Source: Rhynchonema sp. JSB1_4
Taxonomy: Eukaryota; Nematoda; Chromadorea; Monhysterida; Xyalidae
Length of the DNA stretch: 64,000 nt
Assembly: GCA_030248065.1 (NCBI GenBank)
Contig: JASAMV010005060.1
Span: 1 to 64,000 of the forward strand
Direction of reading: 5' to 3'
A program made the translations under genes and the position numbers. The notes below the pieces were generated by a model, which ran no database searches, was not told the DNA's origin, and saw only the letters and a program-made list of their open reading frames with translations. How positions within the stretch are numbered: the stretch's first letter is position 1; each line of letters opens with the position of its first letter. Positions 32,201 through 43,894 of this stretch are shown one piece after another.

Positions 32201-35200
32201 CTTTTGTGATGCCGATTCATTTGGTGACTGTAAAAAATTTGAACATTTTAGCCGCTCGCAGAAAAGCGTTTCCATGTCAAACGCAATATTTGTCGTCGTA
32301 ACTCTATTTGAAGGCTCATCCTTGAGTTCACTGTTTCAATTGCTCTTCGTGCAGGAACCGCGCCGTTTCTACTTACTGTTTGGCGGATGTTTATTTGCTA
32401 TTTTACAGTGTGCAGTTTGTCATTAAGATGTTGTCAAATTATAAATTGATCACATTTTTATGTTGTCGGTATTTTGTGGCTCACGTTTATCAGAATACTG
32501 TTCATTTGCTTGTGTGTTTTGTCTGTCCTGCCTGATAATCGCTAGTGGTTTGGTTACACCGTTATGCACCTCTCGCAATTCCCCGTTCTCTTAATTCGAT
32601 TTACTGGTTTTTATTGGGTGTATCTTATCAGACAATTGTATCGGTTCGTTCTTCGATAGCTGCAATGTTGTGCTCGTATTTATGCCATTTTCAGTCTGTG
32701 AAATTGTTCAATTGTGCGTGGTATTTGTACTGTTTGTTGTGTGTGTGTTTTCATACTCGTATATTGTACTCGACCCCGTGTGCGTTTGTTGTCATACCAT
32801 TCACACCTATGCCAATAGCTCGAAAATAAAGATATTATTATTTCATTCGATTCGAAAATGTTGGAGTTTGTACTTTTTATGTGCAGCTGTCGTGCGGTTT
32901 TACAGTCGGATTTTTTTGCATGTGCATATAATCTGTTGGCGTGTGCGCGTGTGGATTGTCTGATGTTTCACTAGCTAGTTGTCAACCAGCCAATATGTGT
33001 GTGTGACCTTGTTTAGGAATTCATGTTGTCTCGTGAGGTCCGGAACCCCTAGCTTAGGTGATGTTTCATTAGTTTGGTGTCAAACTTGGCAATACGGCAG
33101 CATTGTATCAACTGTCTGGTTGCAACCGTTAGCTGGTCGAAGTTAGGGTGGCAGAAAATTTCCACAATAAAGTCAACTGACCAAGACAGATCTTATCACC
33201 AAGTTTGATCCCGGCTGTAACATGCCGCGGCACCATTGCAGTGCTCCATCACACTAGCATTCTCACATGTGTTGTGACATGTCACGTGACCCTTGTGCCT
33301 CACTTCAGTGCATCGACTACCACGTCAACCACTACCATACAGCCGCAACCACTACCACAACAACATGAGACTGAGAACGAGCGTAGACGCGCCATGCATG
33401 CGCAGGTAGGTTAGGGCACAGGGGCGTAGGGCTTGGCTGAATATGGTTGTCTGGCAGTGAGTGATGTGATTAACATCGGCTACTATTCGTACCAAGTTTA
33501 AAATGTTACAGCAGATATCAACTTCATGATCGGATCTAATTCACCCTGCCTTACACAGGCGCTTTTGAATTGAGGATAAGAGTATTATGGATGCCACCAA
33601 TTTCGACCAGCCTGAATTGTTTAACTGTCTGTTGACCACTGTTACGCTGGAGAAAGTTGGTGGCACGAGTAAGATCGATCCCCAATGTTCATACCGTTCG
33701 TGCTTGCTGTTTGTGTAAGTGAGCTGTGGTAACGGTGTCGGGCATTCACGCATTCGTACTAATCAATCAAAGTACAGGAGCTGATTGACACCGAGAAGAA
33801 CTACATGGACGACCTATCGATGGTGGACGATGTGTTCCGAAAAACGCTTCGTGAGTCCGGCCAGATGAACCAAGATGATCTGAATCGAGTGTTCTCAAAC
33901 TGGATCGATCTCATTGCGCTCTCCAATCAATTGCAAATGGCGTTGAGAAGGGATGCTGACAATATTGGTATGTGCTTGCGCGGACGGGATTGGCCTTGGC
34001 CATTCAGGCAAAAATTTGTTAGTGTTGAGGGCTGGCGATACTGTTACAGCACGTAAAATCAGCTTGCAAAGGTGTTTTTGGAGTCAGTGGGCAATCTAGT
34101 GCATTCGCACAGGGACGACGACCTGGTGCACCATCCGTTTGTGAATGCAGGTTGAAACGCGCAAGCAAAGCCGCTGCACAATGCGCATATTTGCGATGGT
34201 TTACTGCAGGCTCTGTGTTGTTGCACTACAAGTCACAGTTTCACGCGTTCGTCACATTCTGCGAGGCTCAACAATACGCGCTGAATCTGATCCAACGCTA
34301 CGAGCAGAGTCAGCCCGGATTCCGTATGGTCTATGAACGATGCAAACAGAATCCGCTGGCTAGAGGTCTCGGACTCAGCTACTTCCTACTGCTGCCCATG
34401 ACGAGGGTGACTAAATACCCATTGGTTGTGCAACAGATCCTGAAATATACGGATGACACACATCCCGATTATCAGGTGAGTGAGACCGTATGATTTTAAT
34501 ATATTCGAGTTCATTATGAACTTGGCGATCGGATCAGGTCCGACTTTTTAGAATATTTCAAGACGTGCTGCTGCTAATTTTGACCAGTGTATTAATTCTT
34601 CCGAGACAGCTAACAACACACAACGTTGACACTGGTCGAAAATCACTCTGCATAAATAGGGCACGATAAGTGCTTGACGCAGAAAAGTTGAACAAGGCAG
34701 ACCCGATCACGAAGTTTTGAGAGCAGCCTTGGTAGTTTACACGCAAAGTTTTTTCATCAACGTCAGTCTCTGCAATCGGCGCACGCCCAAATGAAACATC
34801 TGTGTGAACGCGTGAACCAAGTGGTCACGGAATGGGACAATCTACAGCTGTTGTATTGGTGTCAACACTACGTCAAATGTGACACGATCACGCCCATGTT
34901 TGTCTTCAACTCGGCGACAAACATGCTCGCCAATCGAACTTTCATTCACTCTGGGGTTGGTTTGCTTTCACGGAGGTGTATAGTGGATGGCGATTTGGTC
35001 CCTTCGCTAATCCATCGTTGATCTCTTGAGCACACACAACTATGCAACGAATATTCTCTGGAGAGCACTGAATGCAGGTCCACCACTATTTGGAGGTTAG
35101 ACTATTTGGGGAGTGTGAGGCATCCGTAAGCTTTGACCTCGATAATAATCACGGACAATCGGCCGAAATATTACTGCAGCAGACTTTGAAAGCCCCACAT

Positions 35201-36585
35201 GTGAGGTTTTGATAACAGGTTTATATTTAGTGAATTCATGCGTTTAAAGTGCGTAACATCGAGTTCGCCAACCCAGGTGTTGTACAAAGCCAAATCGAAT
35301 CGTCAACTAGTGGGCATTCTGTTCAACGACGTTCTCATGTTGGCCACTCCGGATCGATCGATTGATGAATCGTTCAAAATCAATAGTCAATTGTCGGAAA
35401 TCAATCTGTCAATCTACAAGCAACCGATATTGTTGCACAACGCCACGTTGGTCTTGCCCGCAACGCCGACCGGGGGAGGCAAGGGGGATGACTTGATCGC
35501 CATCAAATTTGGTTCGTTTTGTTTGATTTTCGCATCAAAAGTTTTGGTGATAGGATGGGAAACCCAACCTTGATGCAATTTGTTATTGGTCTTGTAATTG
35601 TTAACTTACTCTGTCTAGTCCTCAATGGCTTCGCAAAACCTGGGGTTCAGACCGATGTGCACTTCTGTGGCATCAGGGGCCAGATTACGGTTAATTTTCA
35701 AAGTGAGGATATCGTGAACTTTCAGAATTGTAGCCTCGCTCATCACAATGGGTTTCTATTCGATGTCTCATCAGCATCACCACGTATACGCTGGTCAACT
35801 TTGCATTTCTGAAAAAACGAACATGCTCAGATAAGAAAATACCGAACATGATAAGCCACAAAATTGCCATAATATTGTTCATTAACGCAGATGACACAAC
35901 CGTCAATGTGCGTTGTGTGAGTGGCAACGCGCGAATGATGTGGCAGAAACAGCTGGATCGTGCCATAAAAACGGCAAAGGCGAAACACATGGAGATGACA
36001 CGGGACCTGGCTGTGGACAGTGGAACCAAGGGCATTGGCAGGTTGTTGATTGAGCTCGTCAGTGTTGACAACGTGGACTTGCCCGTCGCTGAATTTGGGG
36101 CAACACCGGTGGTGAAGTGTGTGATGAAGTTGAACACTCAGAGACAGGTTGGTGGTGATCAAAATATGACTTGTGTGCCACTGACATGATCCACCCACAA
36201 GTTTCTAGTCTGGTTGCCGGGGTTTTGGAGCGTTGGGTGCCATGGCCGTGCATTGTTGTGGCCTTGTCGATTCATGTCGTGATGATTGCAGACACGTCCA
36301 ATCGACCTCACGCCCAATCGTGACCCATCGTCATCCCTGTGCAGCACCCAATTCCTGATCGACCATTCCGCCACCCAATTCCATCTATCCATTGTCGCCC
36401 ATCGGATCTACGCGCCAGACATGGCTGTGGGTCGGGTACAGTTGAATGTGGCCGATTTGATACAAACATCCAGCGCACATCGCGGCCCGATTAGAAGACA
36501 GTTGCATTTGACCGGATGCGAGCTGTATCAGCAGCACACGCAAGTGCCAGTCGTGATCAAATTTGTGGTGCAAATGTTTGAGTAA
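23264..36585 (+). CDS. ITSN: Intersectin, long form (EH-EH-coiled coil-5xSH3-DH-PH-C2)
   Basis: An endocytic scaffold with a Cdc42-type exchange factor module. Thirty exons: 23264-23357, 23614-23762, 23907-24075, 24260-24454, 24813-25037, 25372-25511, 25876-26051, 26355-26454, 26527-26640, 26902-27087, 27221-27399, 27817-27957, 28104-28185, 28253-28367, 28444-28566, 28733-28852, 29066-29208, 29288-29390, 29658-29848, 30037-30103, 30205-30386, 30715-30864, 31132-31220, 33309-33405, 33778-33967, 34210-34475, 34767-34955, 35277-35511, 35891-36147, 36292-36585. Total 4761 nt, 1586 residues (human long form about 1721). EH1 about 7-95 with [15 protein letters not shown]2 about 190-285 with [13 protein letters not shown]; Glu/Arg-rich coiled coil about 305-600; SH3 domains near 622-690, 772-825, 865-915, 942-998 and 1020-1077; DH about 1105-1300 ([20 protein letters not shown]); PH from about 1325 ([20 protein letters not shown]); C2 about 1450-1586. 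Reading through the donor after exon 23 gives an immediate stop. Confidence 0.96.
31221..33308 (+). other. Intersectin intron 23, candidate short-isoform 3' end
   Basis: This 2.1 kb intron lies exactly between the fifth SH3 domain and the DH module. Unspliced, the frame ends at TGA 31222-31224 right after NYVQSR. AATAAA motifs occur near 32825 and 33168. No other exon is evident. Confidence 0.5.
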
Positions 36586-36965
36586 GTGTTGTAGTCATGA
36601 CGTTTGGTTGAAACGTGTGCGTTCGTCGTCTTTCCCACGACGAATGCCTAATTAAAGTGAATTTAACACAAATGTTACGTTTTCGTCAGTAAGTTGACAG
36701 TTTTGCATTCTGTCTTGTGGTTGTGCACTCTCATTATCTGATCTTCTGGTTATCCAAACCACATTACATTCTCACTGCTGTGGTGTTCTAATTTACGTAT
36801 AATATACAGCGTGAATATCGGGTTCTGTCAGTTTCACATAATTCGCGTCATTTGATTTTCGATATCAAAGTAGATGTAACATCGTGTTGCTATAATACCT
36901 TTGCGACTTTTTTAAAATTGTCCAAATTGAATCATAGACATAAGAGATCGATTTCATTCATAAGC

Positions 36966-36971
36966 AATAAA
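36966..36971 (+). promoter_or_regulatory. Poly(A) signal of intersectin
   Basis: CAATAAATGAATAAAAAT, about 380 nt after the stop, has two overlapping-class signals. Confidence 0.45.
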
Positions 36972-37022
36972 TGAATAAAAATGCTACGGTTACTGTTACT
37001 CAGCATGTATTGTAAAGTGACA

Positions 37023-37194
37023 CTACGCCAACACGAGCCCGATTTCGGAGGTGGCAGATAGTGAAACATTCACACGTGGCTGCTGATTTGGGAAGTTTTA
37101 CACGTTGTAGAATACAAGGTGGCGCATGATGATTTTCTCCTTCTATTCGTCTTGTAAGTACACCGCCTCCGAAATCGGGCTCGTGTTGGCGTAG
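37023..37194 (-). mobile_element. MITE-1 copy 2 (172 bp)
   Basis: Same 5'-CTACGCCAACACGAGCCC terminal repeats as 12499-12675. The interior (TGAAACATTCAC, CTGATTTGGG, TTACACGTTG) is the reverse complement of copy 1. Confidence 0.85.
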
Positions 37195-37432
37195 TTGGCC
37201 TTTATTTTCCTTTTTATGCAAGGCAAAGGAAACAAACGACCCCGCCCACGTTATAACTCGACTCCAGTTTGTGGTCAAGATTTCAGAAAACCAATGAAAG
37301 AGATTAAGAATGTGTCCTTGTTAATCCAAGCACAACACTCAGTAGCAAACATAGTAAAATTGACATGCTGGCAGCGCACACGTAAAACACAAAGCTCACA
37401 GCGAGCGTGTGAAATATTGTTGTTGTTAGATA

Positions 37433-37656
37433 TTGGTCGCACAATGACGATATAATAATTCATCAAATTAATCCTGATTTTCACGTTCAGTCACTCAACC
37501 ACTGTGCCATTTGTGATTCTCACAAAATATTTTCAGCTGGAAATATGCATGCTTTGTGTGCGATCGCGCAACGCAACGTCACTACCCCGTCACTTTCCCG
37601 CTTTACGATTCAGGAAAAAAATTTGACCAATTCTTATAAAGTCATTGTGACACCAA
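37433..37656 (-). mobile_element. MITE-2 copy 2 (224 bp)
   Basis: Ends TTGGTCGCACAATGACG and GTCATTGTGACACCAA. The interior is the reverse complement of 19083-19356 (for example CCTGATTTTCACGTTCAGTC and AACGCAACGTCACTACCCCG). The left flank is TA and the right is TG, so the duplication is decayed. Confidence 0.8.
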
Positions 37657-37964
37657 TGCGACAGGCAAAAGTTGACACGTTTTTCTTGCCAGTTGCGTGA
37701 TTGAATCGAAATTGTAATCTCGACCTCAACTGGAAGTTCAGTTGTAACATGGGGCCGCTTGTTTCCTTGGACCGAGAAAAACAGAAAACACTAGCTGTCA
37801 CCACACTTTATTGGAATCAGATATGTTATCAGTTCTGTCGACGCTCGCTGTTTGCCAATGTCCATTGTGCGCAGCCAATATACAAACAAAACACACCGAC
37901 ATGAGTGCAAAATAATTCTTAACACACACAGAACGTTATTATATTTTGTCCATCTTAGGTAAAA

Positions 37965-40706
37965 ATGACAATAAATGCGACAATTTCGGATGCTGCTCGT
38001 GAACCGACCAAGAAATTGAGGTTGGATCGACATTTTTGGATCAGCAATCGGTTTGCGCTGTGCATTCTCGGTCTGCTTGGATTCACAATCGAATATGCGC
38101 TTCGCATCGATATGAGCGTTGCGTTGGTTAGTTGGTTCACACTCGGCTTCGAACCAGGATACTATGCTTGTGCGCCACTCGTTTAGCCCACTGTGTCACG
38201 CAGGTGTGCATGTTGAATCACACTGCCGTCGATGTGCAAGAACACAAGAACAATTCAGATATGGATAAAAAATGTGGAATCGACAACACGACGCAGAAAG
38301 ACGTTGGAACACAGCATATTTATTAAAACAGACCATCGTAACATGTTTTGCAATTCTATTGCTTTTCTACATTATCTTCAGCCGGATGGCGACCTTCTTT
38401 GGTCCAAGACCGGTCAAGGCACAGTCCTGGGAGCGTTCTTCTGGGGCTACATCATATCACAGATACCTGCTGGTCATTTGCATTTTTTAAATTAATTTTC
38501 ACGACAATATTTTACTTAGTCGTAAACTCAGGCATGTTGGCCGAACGAATCGGTGGCAAAATGGTGATCTTGACCGCAATGACACTGGCAGGTCTGGGCA
38601 CGTTGTTGAGTCCGATCGCGGCTTACGGAGGTTTAGGCTATTTGGCTGCGCTCAGGATCATGATAGGCGCTGCTGAGGTGGGTTCGGTCCATGTGTAAAT
38701 CTGGAGGTGTCCGATTTTTTTCGTTTCTTCTTGTCGTCCTGGTGCAGTGACCCTTTCTTTTTCTTTTCTCTAAAGTTCAAATTTCTATGTCAACCAGTCA
38801 GAATTGTGAGCCATCCGATCATGCTGCACAATTTAATCTTACAGTAAACGATAATAAAAGGAGGAACTATTGATAAAAAGAGCGGTAACTGAACCGTCGC
38901 GTTTTTCTTCGTTCGAATCTTGCACCAGAATGGTCCGGAATTCGGATAAGCCCAGGAAAAATTAAGAAAAATCAATGCACAAAGTTTGCTTTGTTCTCAC
39001 CAAAACAAGTTCGATATTTCTAGGGCGTGTTCTTCCCATCGTTCCACTGCATCTGGGCCAAATGGGCCCCACCCCTGGAACGCACTATTCTGATAACGGT
39101 TTCATATTCCGGTGCGCAAATGGGGAACATCGTCGCAATGTCTATGTCGGGTGTGTTGTGCTCAACTGGAGCCAAGGGGTGGGAATGGATATTCTACCTG
39201 TTTGGTTTGTTTTTTGTGAATTCTTGTAATTACTTGTTCTTGTTACAACTCCAAACTTTTTCGGGTTCGCTCAGCCAGATTAACAACTGTACTTTGATTT
39301 TAGGCGGACTGTGCATCCTGTGGTGCATTCTGTGGTTAGTATTTGCTGCCAGCTCGCCGCAAGAAAGCCGTTGGATTTCAGAATACGAATTGAATTACAT
39401 CACGGAATCACTCGCAGGACAGGACAGTCAGTCTCACAAAGTCCGTCAACAAATTTGTTTTTAGGATTTCATTTCTGTTTTATCGAGTACAGAGTAGTTT
39501 GTAGCTGGAATGTGAAACTGCAAACACCAGACATACATACGATAGCAATGCCATCATGAAAAATTGACACATATTATTTATTGTCTACTTGGTAGCTCAG
39601 CGAGATTCCATGGCGCTCAATCGTGACCTCGCTTCCAGTCTGGGCGATTATCGTTATGCACACGGGTGCCAATTTCGGTAACTACATGCCATTAACCGAG
39701 TTGCCGACCTACATGAGTGAAGTGCTGAGATTCGATGAAAAGCATGTGAGTTCAAGTCCTAATGAAGATTTTTGGTGGTCGTTAGTATGTACCTTTGCAC
39801 ATGCCTGATCACAACGGGTTTTGGTTCCAACGTTCCTGACGACAATCAGCGAGTGATAATTTACGCATAATCAAAACCCAGCATGTCAATTTTACAGAAC
39901 GGTCTTTGGGGATCCCTGCCATACGTACTGTATTTCATCACCATGGGTTCGTCTGGTTTTGTGGCCGATGCTGTTCGAAACAGGAGATGGCTGAGCACGA
40001 CAAACACACGAAAGGTGGCCATGCTGATATGTGAGTCGAAAAAATTATAATACAATATTATAATAATATACTATAATAAGGAGTGTTAATATTATAAAAG
40101 TTCACATTTTCAGCAATGAGCTGTCAATCGTTATTCTTCATTCTTACCGGCTACCAAAATTGTACCACTAAGATGTGGGGTGTTGCATTCATCACACTTG
40201 CACAGGGACTGAGTGGCATTTTCAGTGCCGGGTAGGTGTGTCCATCCCATTACCAAAAGTGAGTGAACAACATTGACGATCATCTATCCTTCAGTTACTT
40301 GGTCAATCATGTTGACATTGCCCCCCGGTACGCCGGCACACTGTTCGGTATCAGCAATATGTTCGGCACCATACCTGGTATTGTTGCGCCCTACTTGGTG
40401 TCGGCGATTACACCAGACGTACAATACTTATAACTGCTTCAGTCTCATTGTTTTTCACCAGGTCACACCGATTTCCCCCTGCAATTTCAGGGCACGGAGT
40501 CTGAGTGGGTGATTGTGTTCTGGATCGGTGCCGGCATCTTGATGTCCTGCATGGTCTTCTATTGTATCTTTGCCAGCGGCGAGTTGCAACCCTGGGCACA
40601 TCACCAGCAAGATGATGTTTCACATGTGCCTGCTATTACCGTAACCCCGCCTGCCCATTGGGAGCCACCGCCACCGTACACACCTGGCAATGATAACAAT
40701 TATTGA
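37965..40706 (+). CDS. SLC17 sialin-like anion transporter, copy 1
   Basis: A major-facilitator carrier of the SLC17 family (sialin / vesicular glutamate transporter group), which moves organic anions across lysosomal or vesicle membranes using proton or voltage gradients. Eleven exons: 37965-38126, 38204-38302, 38382-38472, 38532-38677, 39024-39204, 39304-39440, 39596-39745, 39898-40030, 40114-40231, 40295-40418, 40491-40706. Total 1557 nt, 518 residues (human sialin 495). TM1 is [20 protein letters not shown]. The luminal loop has sequons NHT, NNS and [62 protein letters not shown] and [10 protein letters not shown] match SLC17 landmarks. The C-terminal tail is unusually long and carries EPPPPY, a PPxY-type WW-domain ligand. 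The substrate cannot be told from sequence. Confidence 0.93.
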
Positions 40707-41083
40707 ACGTCAGCTGAGAATAGACACAACAAGTTTTAATCTTTCTTTTGTGATGTTTTGAAGTCTTGATGATTACACTGTGTGACACATTGACTGTTTA
40801 AGCTCGGGACACAACGAAGGAGGTTTCAGATTAGACGCGACAAATAAGCGAAGCAAAAAGCAAATTCGTAATTTATTAAAAAAAACTTAAAAAATTCCAA
40901 AACAATAACCTTTAACAAGTGTAATAAAAAGGTAAAGAAAGTGCTCTTATCAGTATGGTGTGTCCGCTTGCAGCTACGTTAGCTGTGTAGAGGGAGATAG
41001 TTGCTAACTAATATCTGCAGAGCAGCGCAGGCACTATCGTTCTGAGCACATAGCTTCTATGTCCACTGAATTGTGTTTAAAAA
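40707..41083. other. Spacer between the two SLC17 genes
   Basis: 377 nt, with a poly(A) signal AATAAA at 40923-40928 for copy 1. No other feature seen; it must hold the copy 2 promoter or a trans-splice site. Confidence 0.5.
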
Positions 41084-43894
41084 ATGGCCATTACTGCACA
41101 AAATCCGCACTTTGCCGGTGAACCAACAAAGAAATTAAAGTTGGATCGACATTTTTGGATCAGCAATCGGTTTGCGCTGTGCATTCTCGGTCTGCTTGGG
41201 TTCACAATCGAATATGCGCTTCGCATCGATATGAGCGTTGCGCTGGTTAGTTGATTCACACTCGGCTTCGACCCTGGGATATTATGCTTGTGCGCCACAC
41301 ATTTGACCCACTGTGCTACGCAGGTGTGCATGTTGAATCACACAGCCGTCGATCAGCAAGAGCACAAGAACAATTCGGACATCGATAAAAAATGTGGAAT
41401 TAACAACACGACCCAGAAAGACGTTGGGATCAATCACTGGTTGTTTCTATTATACAGTGCGACATTTCATGCTTTCTTCAGCCGGATGGCGACTTTTACT
41501 GGTACAAACCCGACCAGGGCACTCTGCTGGGTGCATTCTTCTGGGGCTACATCCTATCGCAAATGCCTGCAGGTTTGTTCAAGTTTACGTTTCGTCATCT
41601 TTCATTTGGTCTGTGACTTACCTTGTCAAATCAGGCATGTTGGCCGAACGAATCGGTGGCAAAATGGTGATCTTGATCGCAATGACACTGGCAGGTCTGG
41701 GCACGTTGTTGAGTCCGATCGCTGCTTATGCAGGCTTGGGCTATTTGACTGCGCTCAGGATTATCATTGGCATATCTGAGGTATATGTAACATGCGAATC
41801 AGGAACACTTTGCTCAAGCATGGCATAGAGAATGCACAAATGCATGTTTTTCAGGGAGTGATGTTCCCAGCATTCCATTGCATTTGGTCGAAATGGGCAC
41901 CACCCCTCGAGCGCACCATTCTCATATCCGTGTCGTACTCCGGTGCCCAGATGGGAAACATCGTTGCTCTGTCTATGTCTGGGGTATTGTGCTCAACTGG
42001 GGACAAGGGATGGGAATGGATATTCTACCTGTTTGGTTCGTTACGACATGCCGAAGTTTTGTTTTGAGATTTTGACTTTGCTTACTTCACGGCCGATTTC
42101 TGATTCGCAGGCGGACTTTGTATCGTATGGTGCATTCTGTGGCTGGTGTTTGCTGCCAGCTCCCCACAGGAAAGTCGATGGATTTCTGAATACGAATTGA
42201 ATTACATCACGGAATCACTCGAAGGACAGGACAGTCAGTCTCATAAGGTCCGTCCAGAGAGTTACTACCGAGCAATTTTTGCTTCCTTGTTTATGATGCT
42301 CTAATACATAGCACAGGCACAATTTGGAGGAAGTTTATCATCAAGGACTCAAAACTTGGCATCAGGCAAGCAGCAACAAGGCAGTTTATGAGGCGTGTAT
42401 CAGGCTGCAGAAAACTGGATTTGAGCAGTCAAACAATTACAATACCGAAAGTTGAAACAACAAAGACGAGACATGCGATTGTAATATCATGAATAATTAA
42501 CCAATTGTTCCGTGCAGCTCAGCGAGATTCCATGGCGCTCAATCGTGACCTCGCTTCCCGTCTGGGCGATTATCGTTATGCACACGGGTGCCAATTTCGG
42601 TAACTACATGCCATTAACCGAGTTGCCGACCTACATGAGTGAAGTGCTGAGATTCGATGAAAAGCATGTAAGTGCACAAAACACATAAATACTGGGGTCG
42701 TGGCATCAAAGCTGGTTTGGTCTTGGTCACGTGACTTTTTGCACCACGAGAGTTTGGAGTTTACTAATGTCACTGAGCACTACCAGCGTTGACGTTGTTT
42801 TCGGACAAAAAACAGTCTTAACGAGATTAGAGTCATCATCATAATACATCTCGAAATACTGCGGAACAAAAAGTCACGTGACCAAGACGAAATGGATCAG
42901 AAAGTTTGGTACCGGCTTGTGAATGTTTCTTGGTGACGATGGACCGAACTTCCAAGCGCTGGTGGTGGGCTCGGGTATCTGCTACAGTACAAACCAGCCA
43001 CAACACAGAATCACATGTTTTACAGAACGGTCTATGGTCATCTCTGCCTTACGTGTTGTACTTCATCACTATGGGTTCAAGTGGATTTGTGGCGGATGCA
43101 ATTCGAAACAAGGGATGGCTCAGCACGACAAACACGCGCAAACTGGCAATGGTCGTTTGTGAGTGGGAAAGCAATGAAATATGATAAAAAAACCCTTTTG
43201 AAGTGCGAATAAAACAAGGCATATTATTTTAGCCATGACGTGCCAATCCCTGTTCTTTGTGCTGACCGGCTACCAAGATTGTACCACACAAATGTTGGGC
43301 GTGGTCTTCATCACGCTGGCGCAGGGACTGAGTGGCATTTACAGCGCTGGGTATGTGCATTGTGCGTGGATTGCCGGAATTCACAAAAACATTGTAACTG
43401 GTCCCAAAATTACAAAATCTGTCAAATCATCCACAGGTATATGGTCAATCACGTTGACATTGCCCCCCGATACGCCGGCACACTGTTCGGTATCAGCAAT
43501 ATGTTCGCTACCATACCTGGCATTGTTGCGCCCTACTTGGTGTCGGCGATTACACCTGAGGTACAGTACTTGGCTACAGTATGCCTCAATCGTGCACCAA
43601 GTTGTGCTCTTGATCGAACAACCTCAAATTGCCGTGCAATTTCAGGGCACCGAGTCTGAGTGGGTGATTGTGTTCTGGATCGGTGCCGGCATCTTGATGT
43701 CCTGCATGGTCTTCTATTGTATCTTTGCCAGCGGCGAGCTGCAACCCTGGGCACATCACCAACAAGATGATGCTTCACACGTGCCTGCTATTACCGTAAC
43801 CCCGCCTGCCCATTGGGAGCCACCGCCACCGTACGCACCTGGCAATGTGAACAATTATGAAACATTTGCGGATACCAGCGATAACAAATTTTAG
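41084..43894 (+). CDS. SLC17 sialin-like anion transporter, copy 2
   Basis: Tandem duplicate of the preceding gene with the same eleven-exon plan and identical lengths for exons 1-10: 41084-41245, 41324-41422, 41482-41572, 41635-41780, 41855-42035, 42111-42247, 42518-42667, 43026-43158, 43233-43350, 43437-43560, 43646-43894. Total 1590 nt, 529 residues. Coding differences are mostly conservative (for example [16 protein letters not shown] against ESLAGQ; loop [15 protein letters not shown]). The tail keeps EPPPPY and is 11 residues longer (ETFADTSDNKF). Intron 1 is still nearly identical to copy 1 while other introns have diverged, so the duplication is fairly recent or maintained by conversion. 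Intron 7 has gained a palindromic insertion. Probably the same transport class as copy 1. Confidence 0.93.
42714..42900. mobile_element. Palindromic insertion in SLC17 copy 2 intron 7
   Basis: TCTTGGTCACGTGACTTTTT at 42721-42740 recurs inverted at 42868-42887. The matching intron of copy 1 is about 150 nt and lacks it, so it is a post-duplication insertion or a loss in copy 1. Confidence 0.65.

Larger units (their letters stand above)
36586..37964. other. Spacer between intersectin and first SLC17 gene
   Basis: Holds the intersectin poly(A) signal, MITE-1 copy 2 and MITE-2 copy 2. The last 300 nt before 37965 should be the SLC17 promoter and 5' UTR. No gene seen. Confidence 0.6.
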
